A stretch of DNA of 49,499 bases from Candidatus Latescibacterota bacterium (GTDB lineage Bacteria; Latescibacterota; UBA2968; UBA8231): the NCBI GenBank assembly GCA_007571365.1, contig RKRN01000071.1, forward strand, positions 1 through 49,499, given 5' to 3'. The notes below the pieces were generated by a model. The model had not been told where the DNA came from. It made no database searches and worked only from the letters and a program-made list of their open reading frames with translations. Shown one piece after another: positions 7,081 to 18,660 of this stretch; the stretch's first letter is position 1; the number at the start of each line of letters is the position of its first letter. Made by a program: the position numbers and the translations under genes.

Positions 7081-8871
7081 ATGCTACGCAACCATGAAGC
7101 TGAAGCCATTCGCGACCGCATCCGCGACGCTACCGACATCGTCGATCTGGTGTCCGAACACGTCCAACTCGCTAGGAGGGGCCGCAATTTTTTGGGTCTC
7201 TGCCCGTTTCACGAAGAGAAGACCCCTTCCTTCAACGTCAATCCCGACCGCCAATTCTACCACTGCTTCGGCTGTGGCGTCGGTGGCGATGTCTTCAAGT
7301 TCATCCAAGAGATCGACCGCGTTACTTTTGTCGAAGCGGTCAAATTCCTCGCCGAGCGCGCCGGTATCGCCCTGCCCGAACGTTCGGGACCATCGCGTGA
7401 GGAAACCGAGGCCGCCGATGAGCTCTACCGCGCCAACGACCTAGCGCAAAAGTACTTTCACCATCTTCTGCTCAAAGACGACGTTGGCACTAGTGCCCGC
7501 ACGTATCTACAGACGCGCCGCCTCACAGATGAAACCATCGCACACTTCGGCTTGGGCTACGCGCCGCCGGAGTGGGATGCCTTGCTCAAAGTAGGCGGTC
7601 GCCGAGGCTTGAGTCCCCAGATTTTGGAGCGAGCTGGATTGGCTCTGCCACGCTCTAAAGGAAGCGGGCACTACGACCGCTTCCGCGACCGGATCGCCTT
7701 CCCGATTGCCAATCTCTCCAATCGGACCATCGCTTTCGGCGCACGCACACTCCAGGCCGACCAACAGCCTAAGTACCTCAACTCGCCCGAAACGCCCATC
7801 TATCACAAGGGGAGAGTACTCTACGGCCTGGCCGACACCCGCGACGCTATTCGCCGCCGAGATGCTGCACTAGTCGTCGAAGGTTACATGGATCTCATCA
7901 GCCTAGCGCAAGCTGGCATCCGGCACGTAGTCGCCACCTCCGGTACGGCCCTGACCGAAGACCACGGCCGCCTATTGGCTCGCTATGCCCGCCAAGTTGT
8001 GCTGCTGTTCGATGGCGACGCGGCCGGCTCCACCGCCGCTATGCGAGCCTGCGAAGCTCTCCTAGGTACTGGCCTAGACGCTCGCGTCGTTTCGCTGCCG
8101 GCTGAACACGATCCCGACAGCTTCGTACAAGAGCACGGACCGGACGCGTTGCTCAAACGAGCCGAAAATGCCCAGTCGGTTCTCGATTTTTACCTCAAAC
8201 AACTCGCGCAGCAGCACGATCTCTCCAGCATTGAAGGCAAAGCGCGGGCTGCCGAAAAGCTCAAACCCCTCTTGGCCAAGCCCCGCGATGCAGTCCGCCG
8301 CGACCTGCTGTTGCGCGAAGTCGCCGAGCGCCTCTCGGTTGACGAGCAATCCCTGCGCCACGACCTGCAAACCGCCCTGCGCCGGCCCCAACAATCGCGC
8401 AAGGCAGTTGCCGAGCCATCCCCTATAGCTGCGCCCGATCCACCGCGCCACGAGCTCGAATTCATAGGGCTGTTGCTCAACTTCCCGCAACTCATTCCCC
8501 AAACTACTCGGGAATTCGCCCACGACTCGCTAAGCGACGCCCGCACTCAAGCTCTGTGTCGCGCCCTCTTCAACCGCCATGCCCACGGCAAAGCCATCAA
8601 CCTTGGCACGATCATCAGTGAGCTACAAAACGACGAACTCGCCCGCCTAGTCGCTCAATGCGCGGCCCAGGGTTTCGACGAGGAACAAGTAGAGCGACAG
8701 TGGCGCGACTATTTGCTTTACTTTCAAAAAAATGCGCTGCAAAGGCGCATCGCCAACGCACGTCAGGCTCTCGCCGGGGCATCCGACGAGAGCGAAATTG
8801 CGCACATCAGCGCCGAGCTCGTCGCGCTCAACCAAGAGCGCCAAGCGGTCGTGGCCCAACAAAGCCCTTGA
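7081..8871 (+). CDS. dnaG: DNA primase
   Basis: Synthesises RNA primers for replication. The 596-residue protein has the N-terminal CHC2 zinc-binding domain (C41, H44, C62, C65 in LCPFHEEK and HCFGCG), the RNA-polymerase core with EVERY-like segments, and a TOPRIM domain with EGYMD at about 268-272 and the metal-binding DGD at about 311-313. A C-terminal helicase-interaction region from about 455 follows. The ATG at 7081 has no clear ribosome site, but the sequence from residue 10 on matches the family start, so it is the best choice. No rpsU or rpoD flanks it, so the classical macromolecular synthesis operon is not kept here. It is transcribed alone, with tRNA-Ile2 40 bp downstream. Confidence 0.96.
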   Translation: MLRNHEAEAIRDRIRDATDIVDLVSEHVQLARRGRNFLGLCPFHEEKTPSFNVNPDRQFYHCFGCGVGGDVFKFIQEIDRVTFVEAVKFLAERAGIALPERSGPSREETEAADELYRANDLAQKYFHHLLLKDDVGTSARTYLQTRRLTDETIAHFGLGYAPPEWDALLKVGGRRGLSPQILERAGLALPRSKGSGHYDRFRDRIAFPIANLSNRTIAFGARTLQADQQPKYLNSPETPIYHKGRVLYGLADTRDAIRRRDAALVVEGYMDLISLAQAGIRHVVATSGTALTEDHGRLLARYARQVVLLFDGDAAGSTAAMRACEALLGTGLDARVVSLPAEHDPDSFVQEHGPDALLKRAENAQSVLDFYLKQLAQQHDLSSIEGKARAAEKLKPLLAKPRDAVRRDLLLREVAERLSVDEQSLRHDLQTALRRPQQSRKAVAEPSPIAAPDPPRHELEFIGLLLNFPQLIPQTTREFAHDSLSDARTQALCRALFNRHAHGKAINLGTIISELQNDELARLVAQCAAQGFDEEQVERQWRDYLLYFQKNALQRRIANARQALAGASDESEIAHISAELVALNQERQAVVAQQSP

Positions 8872-8911
8872 CCTGCTCGGGAAAGATCCTAGGTTTTTAA
8901 CAACTTTACCG

Positions 8912-8988
8912 GGGCCTATAGCTCAGTCGGTTAGAGCAGCGGACTCATAATCCGTCGGTCGTAGGTTCGAGTCCTACTGGGCCCACCA
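8912..8988 (+). tRNA. tRNA with CAU anticodon, probably tRNA-Ile2
   Basis: A complete 77-nt cloverleaf with encoded CCA: acceptor GGGCCTA/TGGGCCC, D-stem GCTC/GAGC, anticodon stem GCGGA/TCCGT with loop CTCATAA, and T-arm GTAGG/CCTAC. The anticodon is CAT. Positions 4-5 are C with G at 68-69, the acceptor pairs that TilS uses to recognise tRNA-Ile2, whereas E. coli elongator tRNA-Met has U4 and A5. I therefore favour the isoleucine species, lysidine-modified at C34, over methionine. Confidence 0.9.
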
Positions 8989-9050
8989 TTACTTTTTTTA
9001 TGCGCGGTTACGAGGATTGGGCCCCCCAATTTTTGTAGCCGTTTTTTCTT

Positions 9051-11255
<2,205 letters not shown>

Positions 11256-11293
11256 CTCAGCGGCCGTTGAAAGCTAATTTAGAAAACGCTCTT

Positions 11294-11370
11294 GGGCGAT
11301 TAGCTCAGTTGGTTAGAGCGCCGGTCTCACATACCGGAGGTCCGCAGTTCAAATCTGCGATTGCCCACCA
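11294..11370 (+). tRNA. tRNA-Val (CAC)
   Basis: A complete 77-nt cloverleaf with encoded CCA: acceptor GGGCGAT/ATTGCCC, D-arm with GTTGGTTA loop, anticodon stem CCGGT/ACCGG around the loop CTCACAT, giving anticodon CAC. A very strong terminator begins 6 bp downstream. Confidence 0.93.
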
Positions 11371-11375
11371 TCGGC

Positions 11376-11417
11376 AAGGCCGTGCGAAGCGCATCTTAGC
11401 TTCCACGGCCTTTTTTT
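11376..11417 (+). terminator. Rho-independent terminator of the tRNA-Val unit
   Basis: Two stacked stems, AAGGCCGTG/CACGGCCTT (9 bp) and GAAGC/GCTTC (5 bp) around an 8-nt loop, followed by a T tract on the plus strand (11411-11417). It ends the transcript carrying tRNA-Val and perhaps the FG-GAP gene. Confidence 0.92.
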
Positions 11418-11531
11418 GCAAACTGTTTTAAAGAGCCCTATGGGCCGCGATGCCATTAGGCCCTTCCCGCGCAAGAACATCGCCGCGCGTCCCGAACACC
11501 AAGCCGAGTCTTGAGACCGCTTCCAAGCGCT

Positions 11532-11561
11532 AAAAGGCACCTACCCGCGTAGGTGCCTTTT
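11532..11561. terminator. Palindromic terminator downstream of the lamin-tail gene
   Basis: Perfect 12-bp stem AAAAGGCACCTA/TAGGTGCCTTTT with loop CCCGCG. It lies 15 bp beyond the stop of the minus-strand gene at 11577. Short T runs on both strands suggest it can act in both directions. Confidence 0.8.
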
Positions 11562-11576
11562 GTTTTACAGGCCGCG

Positions 11577-12257
11577 CTAGGGATAGAGACCCTCTTTTAT
11601 AGACGCCCAAGACATCGGTGAAATGTTCGTCCCCATGACGCGCTCGGGCGCTTCCGCTTCTCCCGCATCTGGGAGCAGGTACGCGGGAATGGATCCCGGC
11701 GTGCCCAACTCGCTGGCACCCGCATCCCAGCCGCTTTGTTCGGTTGCCGTTGCCCAGCTTTCGGGCTGGTCGCCGGGCTGGTCAAAGGCGATGCGCACCA
11801 TGGCACTTTTGCTGGCCGAGTCGCCAGCGAAAGGGGCTCCGCGACCATCGTCGGCTACGTCGATGAGTTGGCCACCAGCTTGCGGGTCGCCGTCGTATAG
11901 TTGTACGAGCAACTTGGTGTTGGGCAGCGAAACGGCCGAGTCGACGCGCTGAGGCTCGACGGCGAGGAGGGATTTTTTGTGATCGGCAGCGTAGTTGGCG
12001 ATGAGAAAGGTCTGTCCGGTGGGGATCACCGCTGCATCAAAGACGAACATCACTTTTTCCTCGTCGCCGCTGTGGTAAGTCAAAGTCCAGCCGGCCAGAT
12101 CAATCGCTGCATCGCTGACGTTGTAGAGTTCGATCCATTCGTCGGCAGTAGATGCCGTACTACCCGACCACATCAACTCGGATATGACGACCGGACCGGA
12201 TTGGGCCGCGATAGGTGCGGCGAGAGCAAAAAAGATAAAGGCAATAAAAGGACGCAT
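11577..12257 (-). CDS. Secreted lamin-tail domain protein
   Basis: Exported 226-residue protein. Residues 1-18 form a signal peptide (FIFFALAAPIAAQ). The segment VVISELMWSGS... DEWIELYNVSD... DLAGWTLTY at about 23-62 is the typical opening of a lamin-tail (LTD) domain, which continues to about 150 as a beta-sandwich (IPTGQTFLIANY, SLPNTKLLVQLYD). In bacteria LTD modules occur on secreted or cell-surface proteins, often beside nucleases or adhesins; here the domain is alone with a Pro/Glu-rich tail. No catalytic residues are evident and the function is unknown. It is monocistronic between its own terminator and an A/T-rich upstream region. Confidence 0.8.
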   Translation of the reverse strand: MRPFIAFIFFALAAPIAAQSGPVVISELMWSGSTASTADEWIELYNVSDAAIDLAGWTLTYHSGDEEKVMFVFDAAVIPTGQTFLIANYAADHKKSLLAVEPQRVDSAVSLPNTKLLVQLYDGDPQAGGQLIDVADDGRGAPFAGDSASKSAMVRIAFDQPGDQPESWATATEQSGWDAGASELGTPGSIPAYLLPDAGEAEAPERVMGTNISPMSWASIKEGLYP

Positions 12258-12424
12258 GGCAGCCTCCAGGTTGGGGTGAGATGGGAATGGCCATGCGTTT
12301 AGTGCAATATGCGTACCGCGGGGTTTTTGTTTTTTTATAACATATTGTAAAACATAAAAATATGAAATTCACACCGCACGTATTACCCGTACTCAGTGCA
12401 TCTATTCGTCAACAGTTCTGACAC

Positions 12425-13852
12425 CTAGTCGATACAGGACGCACGTGCTGTGAGTGCCGCGCACAGCTTCTGTTGCAAGCCGCCAAAACCGCCATTGCTC
12501 ATAAAAACTACCAAATCGCCTGGGCCGACTTCCGCCGCCAAAAAAGCGACCGTTGATTCGGCATTGAGTAGGTAATGCGCTGGCTTGCCGGTGGCGCGCA
12601 GATGCGCCACTAAGCGCTCCGGCGAGAACGGCTCGGCGGCCCGAGCGCGTTCGGGACGGGGGACTGCGGTGGTGACGAACACGTCGGCCAAGGCAAATGC
12701 CTCAACATAGCGATCCTCAAAAATAGCGCGGGCATTGGTCGCGCTGGCCGGCTCGAAAACCGCGATGAGCCTGCGCCCGGGATGGGACCGACGCAGGCCT
12801 GCTAGGGTGTGTGAGACCGCGGTAGGATGATGGGCGAAGTCGTCGATGAGGAGAACGTCGTCAATCAGACCAATCTGCTCTTGTCGGCGCTTGACGCCAG
12901 CAAAGCTGGCCAAGGCCGCACGCAGATCGCCGACCGTCAGGCCAGCGTGGAAGCCAGCGGCCAAGCTGGCGAGCGCATTGCAGACATTGTAATCGCCGCT
13001 CAAAGGCAAGTCGAAAACCCCTAGCTCTCGTCCCGCCCGGCACAAGGTAAAGCGCGTACCCGCGGCCCCGGCCTGGAGATTGGTGGCACGCCAAAACGCG
13101 CCTTCGGCAAGGCCAAAGGTCTCCACCGGTGCCAGCGCCCCGGGGATGAGTTCGGCGATATTGGGATCGGTGCCATGGGCTAGAATCAGACCGTTTTGCG
13201 GCACCATGTTGACGAGTTGGCGGAAGGCTTTGACGATTTCGGCAAGGTCTTGGTAAATGTCGGCGTGGTCGAATTCAATGTTGTTGACGATTAGGACCTC
13301 GGGTAGGTAGTAGAAAAACTTCGCCCACTTGGCAAAAAAGGCACTGTCGTACTCGTCGCCTTCGACGATGAAGTGCGCCCCTTGGCCGAGCCGGTAGGAG
13401 CGATCGAAGTTTTGCGGCACTCCGGCGACGAGAAAGGAAGGATCCAAGTCACAGGCGGTGAAGAGGTGGGCAATGAGCGCGGTAGTGGTGGTCTTGCCGT
13501 GGGTTCCGGTTACCACCACCGAGCACTTGCCGCGGATGAAGAAATCGCGCAACACTTCCGGTAGCGACCGGTACGGGATCCGGCGCGAGAGTACGGCCTC
13601 GGCCTCTGGATTGCCACGCGAGATTGCATTGCCAATGACGACCAAATCCGGCGCTGGTATGAGGTGATCGGCCGAGAAGCCAGTCCGCACGTCAATCCCC
13701 AACGCCTCGAGCATGGTGCTCATCGGCGGATATACGCGACTATCCGACCCAGTGACGCGATACCCCTGCTCGTGCAGCATACCGGCCAAAGACCCCATGG
13801 CCGTGCCACAAGCGGCAATCAAGTGAATGTGGGAACCCAAGGGAGGCTGCAT
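12425..13852 (-). CDS. mpl: UDP-N-acetylmuramate:L-alanyl-gamma-D-glutamyl-meso-diaminopimelate ligase
   Basis: Recycles murein by ligating the tripeptide L-Ala-D-Glu-mDAP to UDP-MurNAc. The 475-residue protein has the family N-terminus (IHLIAACGTAMGSLAGM), the characteristic VYPPMSTMLE and GNAISRGNPE segments, the ATP loop GTHGKT at 116-121, EFDHADIY, DDFAHHPTA and the C-terminal VVFMSNGGFGG. The motif set distinguishes Mpl from MurC. Its presence argues for a Gram-negative envelope with DAP-type peptidoglycan. It is transcribed divergently from the glycosyltransferase at 13962, and the 109-bp gap between them must hold both promoters. Confidence 0.95.
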   Translation of the reverse strand: MQPPLGSHIHLIAACGTAMGSLAGMLHEQGYRVTGSDSRVYPPMSTMLEALGIDVRTGFSADHLIPAPDLVVIGNAISRGNPEAEAVLSRRIPYRSLPEVLRDFFIRGKCSVVVTGTHGKTTTTALIAHLFTACDLDPSFLVAGVPQNFDRSYRLGQGAHFIVEGDEYDSAFFAKWAKFFYYLPEVLIVNNIEFDHADIYQDLAEIVKAFRQLVNMVPQNGLILAHGTDPNIAELIPGALAPVETFGLAEGAFWRATNLQAGAAGTRFTLCRAGRELGVFDLPLSGDYNVCNALASLAAGFHAGLTVGDLRAALASFAGVKRRQEQIGLIDDVLLIDDFAHHPTAVSHTLAGLRRSHPGRRLIAVFEPASATNARAIFEDRYVEAFALADVFVTTAVPRPERARAAEPFSPERLVAHLRATGKPAHYLLNAESTVAFLAAEVGPGDLVVFMSNGGFGGLQQKLCAALTARASCID

Positions 13853-13961
13853 GTCCGTATATACCGTTGGGGCGATTCAAGTGTCAAGGGCAGCGGGCCG
13901 GTTTGTGTTCGGCAATCGGCGATTGTTTTATTGTGGACCCTTATTTACAAGAGAGGAGACC

Positions 13962-14930
13962 ATGGACCAAGAGAAAGCAACAGAAGAAGAGATTTTTCTC
14001 TCGCTCGTCATTCCCGTTTTCAACGAAGAGGAAAGTCTACCTCATCTATGGGGCCAGATCGATAATGCTCTGGCGACTGCGGAATGGAGTTGGGAGGCCA
14101 TTTTCGTGGACGACGGAAGCACGGACGGCTCGTTTGCGGCCTTGGGCGAGTTGGCCAAACAGCATCCGCAGGTGTGCGCCCTGCGCTTTCGCCGCAACTA
14201 CCGCAAGGCCGCCGCCCTCGCCGCCGGCTTCAAGCAGGCACACGGCCAAGTCATCGTCACCATGGACGCCGACCTGCAAGACGACCCCCGCGAAATTCCC
14301 CGGCTGCTGGCCGAGCTCAACCGCGATTACGACTTGGTCTCAGGCTGGAAGGCCAAGCGCCGCGACCCTTTGAGCAAAACGCTCCCCTCCCGCTTGTTCA
14401 ACTGGATCACCTCGCTGGTCTCCGGGGTGCGCCTGCGCGATTTCAACTGCGGTCTCAAGGTCTATCGGCGCGAGGTGGCCGAAGATGCCCTGCCGTATCT
14501 CTACGGAGAATTGTATCGGTTTTTGCCCGCTGTGGCTCACTGGATGGGCTATCGAGTCGGCGAGATCCCGGTGCAGCACCATCCCCGCCGCTTCGGCCAT
14601 TCCAAATTCGGGACCAAGCGGTTGCTAAACGGATTTTTGGACCTGCTGACCGTGACCTTTGTCGTCCGCTTTATGACCACGCCCATGCACGTCTTCGGCA
14701 GCTTGGGGCTTGGTACTACGCTGTGCGGATCGGTCATCTGCGCCTATGTGTCCTTGCTGCACTACGAGCACGGCAACATCCAAAACCGCCATCCTCTGCT
14801 CATGCTGGGCATCTTGCTGATCATCGTCGGCATTCAGTGTTTCTCCATCGGCTTTTTAGGCGACATGCTCGCCAGCATGCACCAGCGCGGCGGGCGCACC
14901 CCGCGCATTGCCGAGCGCCTAAACGGGTGA
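13962..14930 (+). CDS. Membrane-anchored family 2 glycosyltransferase (DPM1/ArnC/GtrB-like)
   Basis: Probably transfers a sugar from a nucleotide donor to polyprenyl phosphate at the inner membrane. The 322-residue protein opens with LSLVIPVFNEEESL, then the catalytic DDGSTD at 50-55 and DADLQDDP at 102-109, followed by a conserved FNCGLKVYRREV segment. Two C-terminal membrane helices lie at about 235-265 and 280-305, as in GtrB and ArnC. I use the ATG at 13962, preceded by GAGGAG; the frame is open further upstream but without a ribosome site and would reach into mpl. Its 3' end overlaps the convergent hisC by 12 bp. The donor sugar cannot be told from sequence. Confidence 0.9.
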   Translation: MDQEKATEEEIFLSLVIPVFNEEESLPHLWGQIDNALATAEWSWEAIFVDDGSTDGSFAALGELAKQHPQVCALRFRRNYRKAAALAAGFKQAHGQVIVTMDADLQDDPREIPRLLAELNRDYDLVSGWKAKRRDPLSKTLPSRLFNWITSLVSGVRLRDFNCGLKVYRREVAEDALPYLYGELYRFLPAVAHWMGYRVGEIPVQHHPRRFGHSKFGTKRLLNGFLDLLTVTFVVRFMTTPMHVFGSLGLGTTLCGSVICAYVSLLHYEHGNIQNRHPLLMLGILLIIVGIQCFSIGFLGDMLASMHQRGGRTPRIAERLNG

Positions 14931-15983
14931 TAATTCTTTTAAGACCGCCAGCAACGCGTCGATCTCCGCGTCTGTGCCTACCGAGATGCGCAGACAGTCG
15001 GCCAAGCGTGGCGGCGTGGCAAAGTAGCGCACCAAGATTCGGCGCTCTTTGAGCTGCGCGTAGAGTTCGGCCGCGGTGCGGCCAGCCCAGCGTGCGCCGA
15101 GCTTGGCGAGCACGAAATTCGCCTGCGAATCCCACAGGTAAAAACCCAAATTTTTCAGCCCAACACACAGGCGTGTGCGCGTCGCACAGACGCGGGCGGC
15201 GTTCGTGCGCATCACGTCGATATCTTCTAGGGCCGCCTCGGCGGCGACCAAGCTCAGCCGATTGAGATTGTAGTGGTCCTTGACCTTCCACATCCCCGCG
15301 ATTAGCGCGGCCGGGGCAAAAGCAAAACCAATGCGCATACCGGCGAGCGAAAAGGACTTGGACATGGTGCGCACGACAATGGCGTTGGGGTGTTGCTCAA
15401 TGAGCTGAATGCAGCCGCCCTGCGAAAAATCGACATAGGCTTCATCCACGACCAAGACGCCGTCAACCTGCGCACAGAGCGCGGCGACCTCGGCGTAGGG
15501 CACGAGGGTCCCCGACGGAGCATTGGGATTGGCGAGAAAGGTGATGCGGGCCCCGGGCACGGCTAGGCCCGCGGGCAGGGCGAAATCCCCGCCGAACTCG
15601 ACCGGGACCGCCTCCGCTCCTTGGATATCGATCAGCGGCTTGTAGTAGCCGTACGTGGGATGGGGATAGGCGATTTTGTCGCCCGCACAGGCGAAGCTGC
15701 GGATGATGACGTTGAGCAGTTCGTCCGATCCGTTGCCGACCATAACCTGTTGGGGCGCAATGGCGAATACCTCGCCCAGCCTGCGGCGCAAGGCCCGAGC
15801 GTCCGGGTCGGGATAGAGGCGCAGGTCAGCCGCGCAGGCCGTGCGCAGCCGCGCTAGCACTAAGGGAGAGGGAGGATAGGGGTTTTCGTTGGTATTGAGC
15901 TTGATATAGCCCTGTTCGCGGGGCTGCTCTCCGGGAACATACCCACGCAGACGGGCGATATTGGGGCGAAACAGCTCCGACAC
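14919..15983 (-). CDS. hisC: Histidinol-phosphate aminotransferase
   Basis: PLP-dependent class II aminotransferase of histidine biosynthesis. The 354-residue product shows LNTNENPYPPSP at 29-40, GNGSDELL at 83-90, ANPNAPSGT at 151-159, VVDEAYVDF at 178-186 and the PLP-lysine K209 in TMSKSFSLAGMRIGF. No other his genes are nearby, so it is a detached paralogue or a dispersed pathway gene; acting on another prephenate- or aromatic-type substrate is possible because this subfamily is promiscuous. It follows the rel gene on the same strand with 2 bp between stop and start, so the two are probably co-transcribed. Confidence 0.92.
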   Translation of the reverse strand: MSELFRPNIARLRGYVPGEQPREQGYIKLNTNENPYPPSPLVLARLRTACAADLRLYPDPDARALRRRLGEVFAIAPQQVMVGNGSDELLNVIIRSFACAGDKIAYPHPTYGYYKPLIDIQGAEAVPVEFGGDFALPAGLAVPGARITFLANPNAPSGTLVPYAEVAALCAQVDGVLVVDEAYVDFSQGGCIQLIEQHPNAIVVRTMSKSFSLAGMRIGFAFAPAALIAGMWKVKDHYNLNRLSLVAAEAALEDIDVMRTNAARVCATRTRLCVGLKNLGFYLWDSQANFVLAKLGARWAGRTAAELYAQLKERRILVRYFATPPRLADCLRISVGTDAEIDALLAVLKELSPV

Positions 15984-15985
15984 GA

Positions 15986-18175
15986 CTAACTGTTTGTCGG
16001 CTCATCTACGCGCCGCACTTCCAAAACGCCCTCAATGTGCTCGATTTGGTCTATAGCTTGGCGTAGCTGCTGGTTGTCGACGACGTCGATCCAGAAGTCT
16101 TGGTCGGCGATGTGGCCATCGGTGCGGGTAGTGGAGTCGCGGATGTTGGAGCCGGCGTCGCTGATTGCCTTCGAGATGTCGGCCAGCAAGTACGTGCGGT
16201 CCCAGCTACGAGCGTGCAGATGAACGGTAAAGGCCGGTTCGTCCTCTAATTCCCATTCGACCGCGAGGAGACGGTTTGGCTCTGCGGAAATCCGGCCGAT
16301 ATTGGGGCAATCGGTGCGGTGGACCGTAACGCCGCGACCTCGGGTAACTAGGCCGACGATCGCGTCGCCCGGAATGGGACCACAGCACTTGCCAAAGCGG
16401 ATCATCAGGTTTTGCAACCCTTGGATGCGGATATCTCTGCGGTCTTGGAACCGGAGCGTACGCCGCCGGGGCGTGGCCGGGGCTATTCGGCTGATGACCT
16501 TGCCGATTGACAAGTCTCCGTTGCCGAGGGCCGCGTAGAGGTGCTCGGCAGCCCTGAACCCAAACTCCGTAGCCACGGCCTCGAGGTCGGGGGGGGCGGC
16601 GGTCCGATAGGGTTTTAGCCCCCGGTCGAGGGCCTCCTTGCCAAGGCGCACATTGTGGTCGTATTGCTCTTCCCGCAGCCAGCGGCGAATGGCTTGGCGG
16701 GCCTTGGCGGTCTTGACTTGGTCCAGCCAAGCGAGTTTGGGTTTTTGCTGCGGTGCCGCGACGATCTCCACGGTTTCGCCACTACTCAAAGCCGCGCTTA
16801 GTGGCACGACTTGGTCGTTTACTTTAGCTGTCGCGCAGTGCAACCCGATGTCGGTGTGGATGGCAAAGGCAAAGTCAATCGGCGTGGCTGCCTTGGGCAA
16901 CTGGTGTAGATCGCCTTTGGGGGTAAAGACAAAGATCTCGTCCTGCGACGCGAGCTCGGTCTTAAGGTTTTCCATGAATTCAACCGGGTCCCTAGCCTCT
17001 TGTTGCCAGTCGATAACTTGGTGCAGCCAGCTCATGTGTTGGTTTAAATCGCTGGGACCTGTGTCGTTGGATTTGTAGCGCCAGTGGGCGGCAATACCGA
17101 TTTCAGCCGTGTGGTGCATCTGCGCGGTGCGGATTTGCACTTCGACGTATTGGCCCTTGGGGCCGAGCACCGACGTGTGTAGCGACTGGTACATGTTGCT
17201 CTTAGGGGTCGATATATAGTCTTTGAAGCGCCCGGGGATCGCTTTGTAAATATCGTGGACTAGACCGAGGATTTGGTAGCATTCGCGCACGGTGCCTGCG
17301 ATAATGCGCATGGCTAGCAGGTCGTAGATTTCCTCAAAGGGCTTACCGCGCGCCTTCATCTTATTGTAGATGCTGTAGAAGTTCTTGGCGCGGCTCGTAA
17401 ACTCAGCTTTAATGTCATTGGCGTGCAGGCACTCTTCAATTGGCACCTTGAATTCTTTTATATAGTCTTCGCGCTCGCGGCGCGTCATGGCCACGCCTTG
17501 GCGCAGCTCTTGGTAAATTTGGGGTTCGAGAAACTTGAGACTTTGGTCTTCCAACTGCCAGCGGATCCGCGCCAACCCAAAGCGGTGAGCCAGCGGCGCG
17601 TACACTTCGAGCGTTTCCCTAGCCGTGCGCTCGCGGGATTGGGGGCTTAGGTATTGGAGCGTGCGCATGTTGTGCAGGCGGTCGGCCAGCTTGATGAGGA
17701 TGACGCGGATGTCCTTGACCATAGAAAGCAGCATCTTGCGATAGGTTTCAGCTTGGCGCGCCTCGCGGCTTTCGTAGGTTATCTGATCGATTTTGGTAAC
17801 CCCGGCTATCAATTCGGCGATCTTGTCGCCAAATTGCTGGGCAACCTCCTCATGCGTGGCCGATGTATCCTCAACGACATCGTGCAACAGCCCGGCTGCA
17901 ACGGTGGTGTGATCCAAGCCCAATTGGGCGAGGAGCCGAGCCACTTCGACGCAATGGGCGAGAAACGGCTCGCCAGACTTGCGGATCTGGCCCTCGTGAT
18001 GCTCTTTGGCGAAGTAGTAAGCGCGGCTGATCAGTTCAAAATCGGCTTGGTCGTTGCAAGAGGAGACCTCAACCAGCAGCATCTGTAGCCGCAGTTCGTC
18101 GCCCCCCTGCTCGACAAGTTCGTCCAAGTAGGTATTAGGGAGAGCCGAAAGATGGGTAGGAGAGGTTTCCGTCAT
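15986..18175 (-). CDS. rel: Bifunctional (p)ppGpp synthetase/hydrolase, Rel/SpoT family
   Basis: Makes and degrades the alarmone (p)ppGpp. From the ATG at 18175 the protein has 729 residues. The N-terminal HD hydrolase domain keeps its HD pair in LLHDVVEDT (about 96-104). The synthetase domain has SIYNKMKARGKPFEEIYDLLAMR with the catalytic Asp of YDL, GRFKDYIS, YQSLHT and EVQIRT. TGS (IFVFTPKGDLHQLP), helical/zinc-finger-like and ACT domains follow, so both activities look intact. An open frame extends 45 codons further to 18310, but it is A/T-rich, hydrophobic and overlaps the divergent gene at 18301, so I reject it. No strong ribosome site supports the start. Confidence 0.93.
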   Translation of the reverse strand: MTETSPTHLSALPNTYLDELVEQGGDELRLQMLLVEVSSCNDQADFELISRAYYFAKEHHEGQIRKSGEPFLAHCVEVARLLAQLGLDHTTVAAGLLHDVVEDTSATHEEVAQQFGDKIAELIAGVTKIDQITYESREARQAETYRKMLLSMVKDIRVILIKLADRLHNMRTLQYLSPQSRERTARETLEVYAPLAHRFGLARIRWQLEDQSLKFLEPQIYQELRQGVAMTRREREDYIKEFKVPIEECLHANDIKAEFTSRAKNFYSIYNKMKARGKPFEEIYDLLAMRIIAGTVRECYQILGLVHDIYKAIPGRFKDYISTPKSNMYQSLHTSVLGPKGQYVEVQIRTAQMHHTAEIGIAAHWRYKSNDTGPSDLNQHMSWLHQVIDWQQEARDPVEFMENLKTELASQDEIFVFTPKGDLHQLPKAATPIDFAFAIHTDIGLHCATAKVNDQVVPLSAALSSGETVEIVAAPQQKPKLAWLDQVKTAKARQAIRRWLREEQYDHNVRLGKEALDRGLKPYRTAAPPDLEAVATEFGFRAAEHLYAALGNGDLSIGKVISRIAPATPRRRTLRFQDRRDIRIQGLQNLMIRFGKCCGPIPGDAIVGLVTRGRGVTVHRTDCPNIGRISAEPNRLLAVEWELEDEPAFTVHLHARSWDRTYLLADISKAISDAGSNIRDSTTRTDGHIADQDFWIDVVDNQQLRQAIDQIEHIEGVLEVRRVDEPTNS

Positions 18176-18300
18176 GGGTTTTTCGCTATCTACGCGCCCG
18201 TCAATATAAACAAGCATATAAAAAAAAAACAAGTACATACCGCGCTCGTTTGCACGTGCGATAGCCGGTAAATTAGAATGGGAAGGGAGCAGGACGCAGG

Positions 18301-18660
18301 ATGCTGACACGAGCGGATAAAATCCTCGCGCTCGTCGTGGGCTTGAGTGCGATCGGGCTGGTACTCTATGGTCGCCATACAGCCGAAGCTGGCGGTGTGC
18401 TCATCGTCGAGTCGGCCGGAGCCGCGCCCGCCACGCATGCCCTCTCCAACTACGGGGTCTTGCCAGTTGTAGGACCTTTGGGCGCGAGCGAGATCGAGAT
18501 CGGCCCTAAGGGTGTGCGCGTACTTTCCGCGCCCTGCGTCCACAAAATTTGCCTGCGGCGGGGCTGGATGCAGCGAGCAGGCGATATAGCCGTGTGCGTA
18601 CCCAATGGCCTAGTGTTGAGGATCGCTGGGGCCGCGCCCATAGACGCGATGATTCACTGA
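18301..18660 (+). CDS. NusG domain II-containing membrane-anchored protein
   Basis: 119-residue protein with one N-terminal membrane helix (about 8-24) and a soluble domain ending in CVHKICLRRGWMQ and ICVPNGLV-like residues. The paired Cys and this sequence are typical of stand-alone NusG domain II proteins, which lie beside Gx-transporter genes in many bacteria. Its stop overlaps the ATG of that gene (TGATG), so the two are translationally coupled. A role in redox or membrane-complex function has been suggested for such pairs but is not shown here. Domain identification is good, function unknown. Confidence 0.78.
   Translation: MLTRADKILALVVGLSAIGLVLYGRHTAEAGGVLIVESAGAAPATHALSNYGVLPVVGPLGASEIEIGPKGVRVLSAPCVHKICLRRGWMQRAGDIAVCVPNGLVLRIAGAAPIDAMIH

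Noticed and set aside
18176..18310. 45-codon N-terminal extension of rel
   Set aside because: Hydrophobic A/T-rich sequence unlike Rel proteins, overlapping the divergent NusG_II gene.
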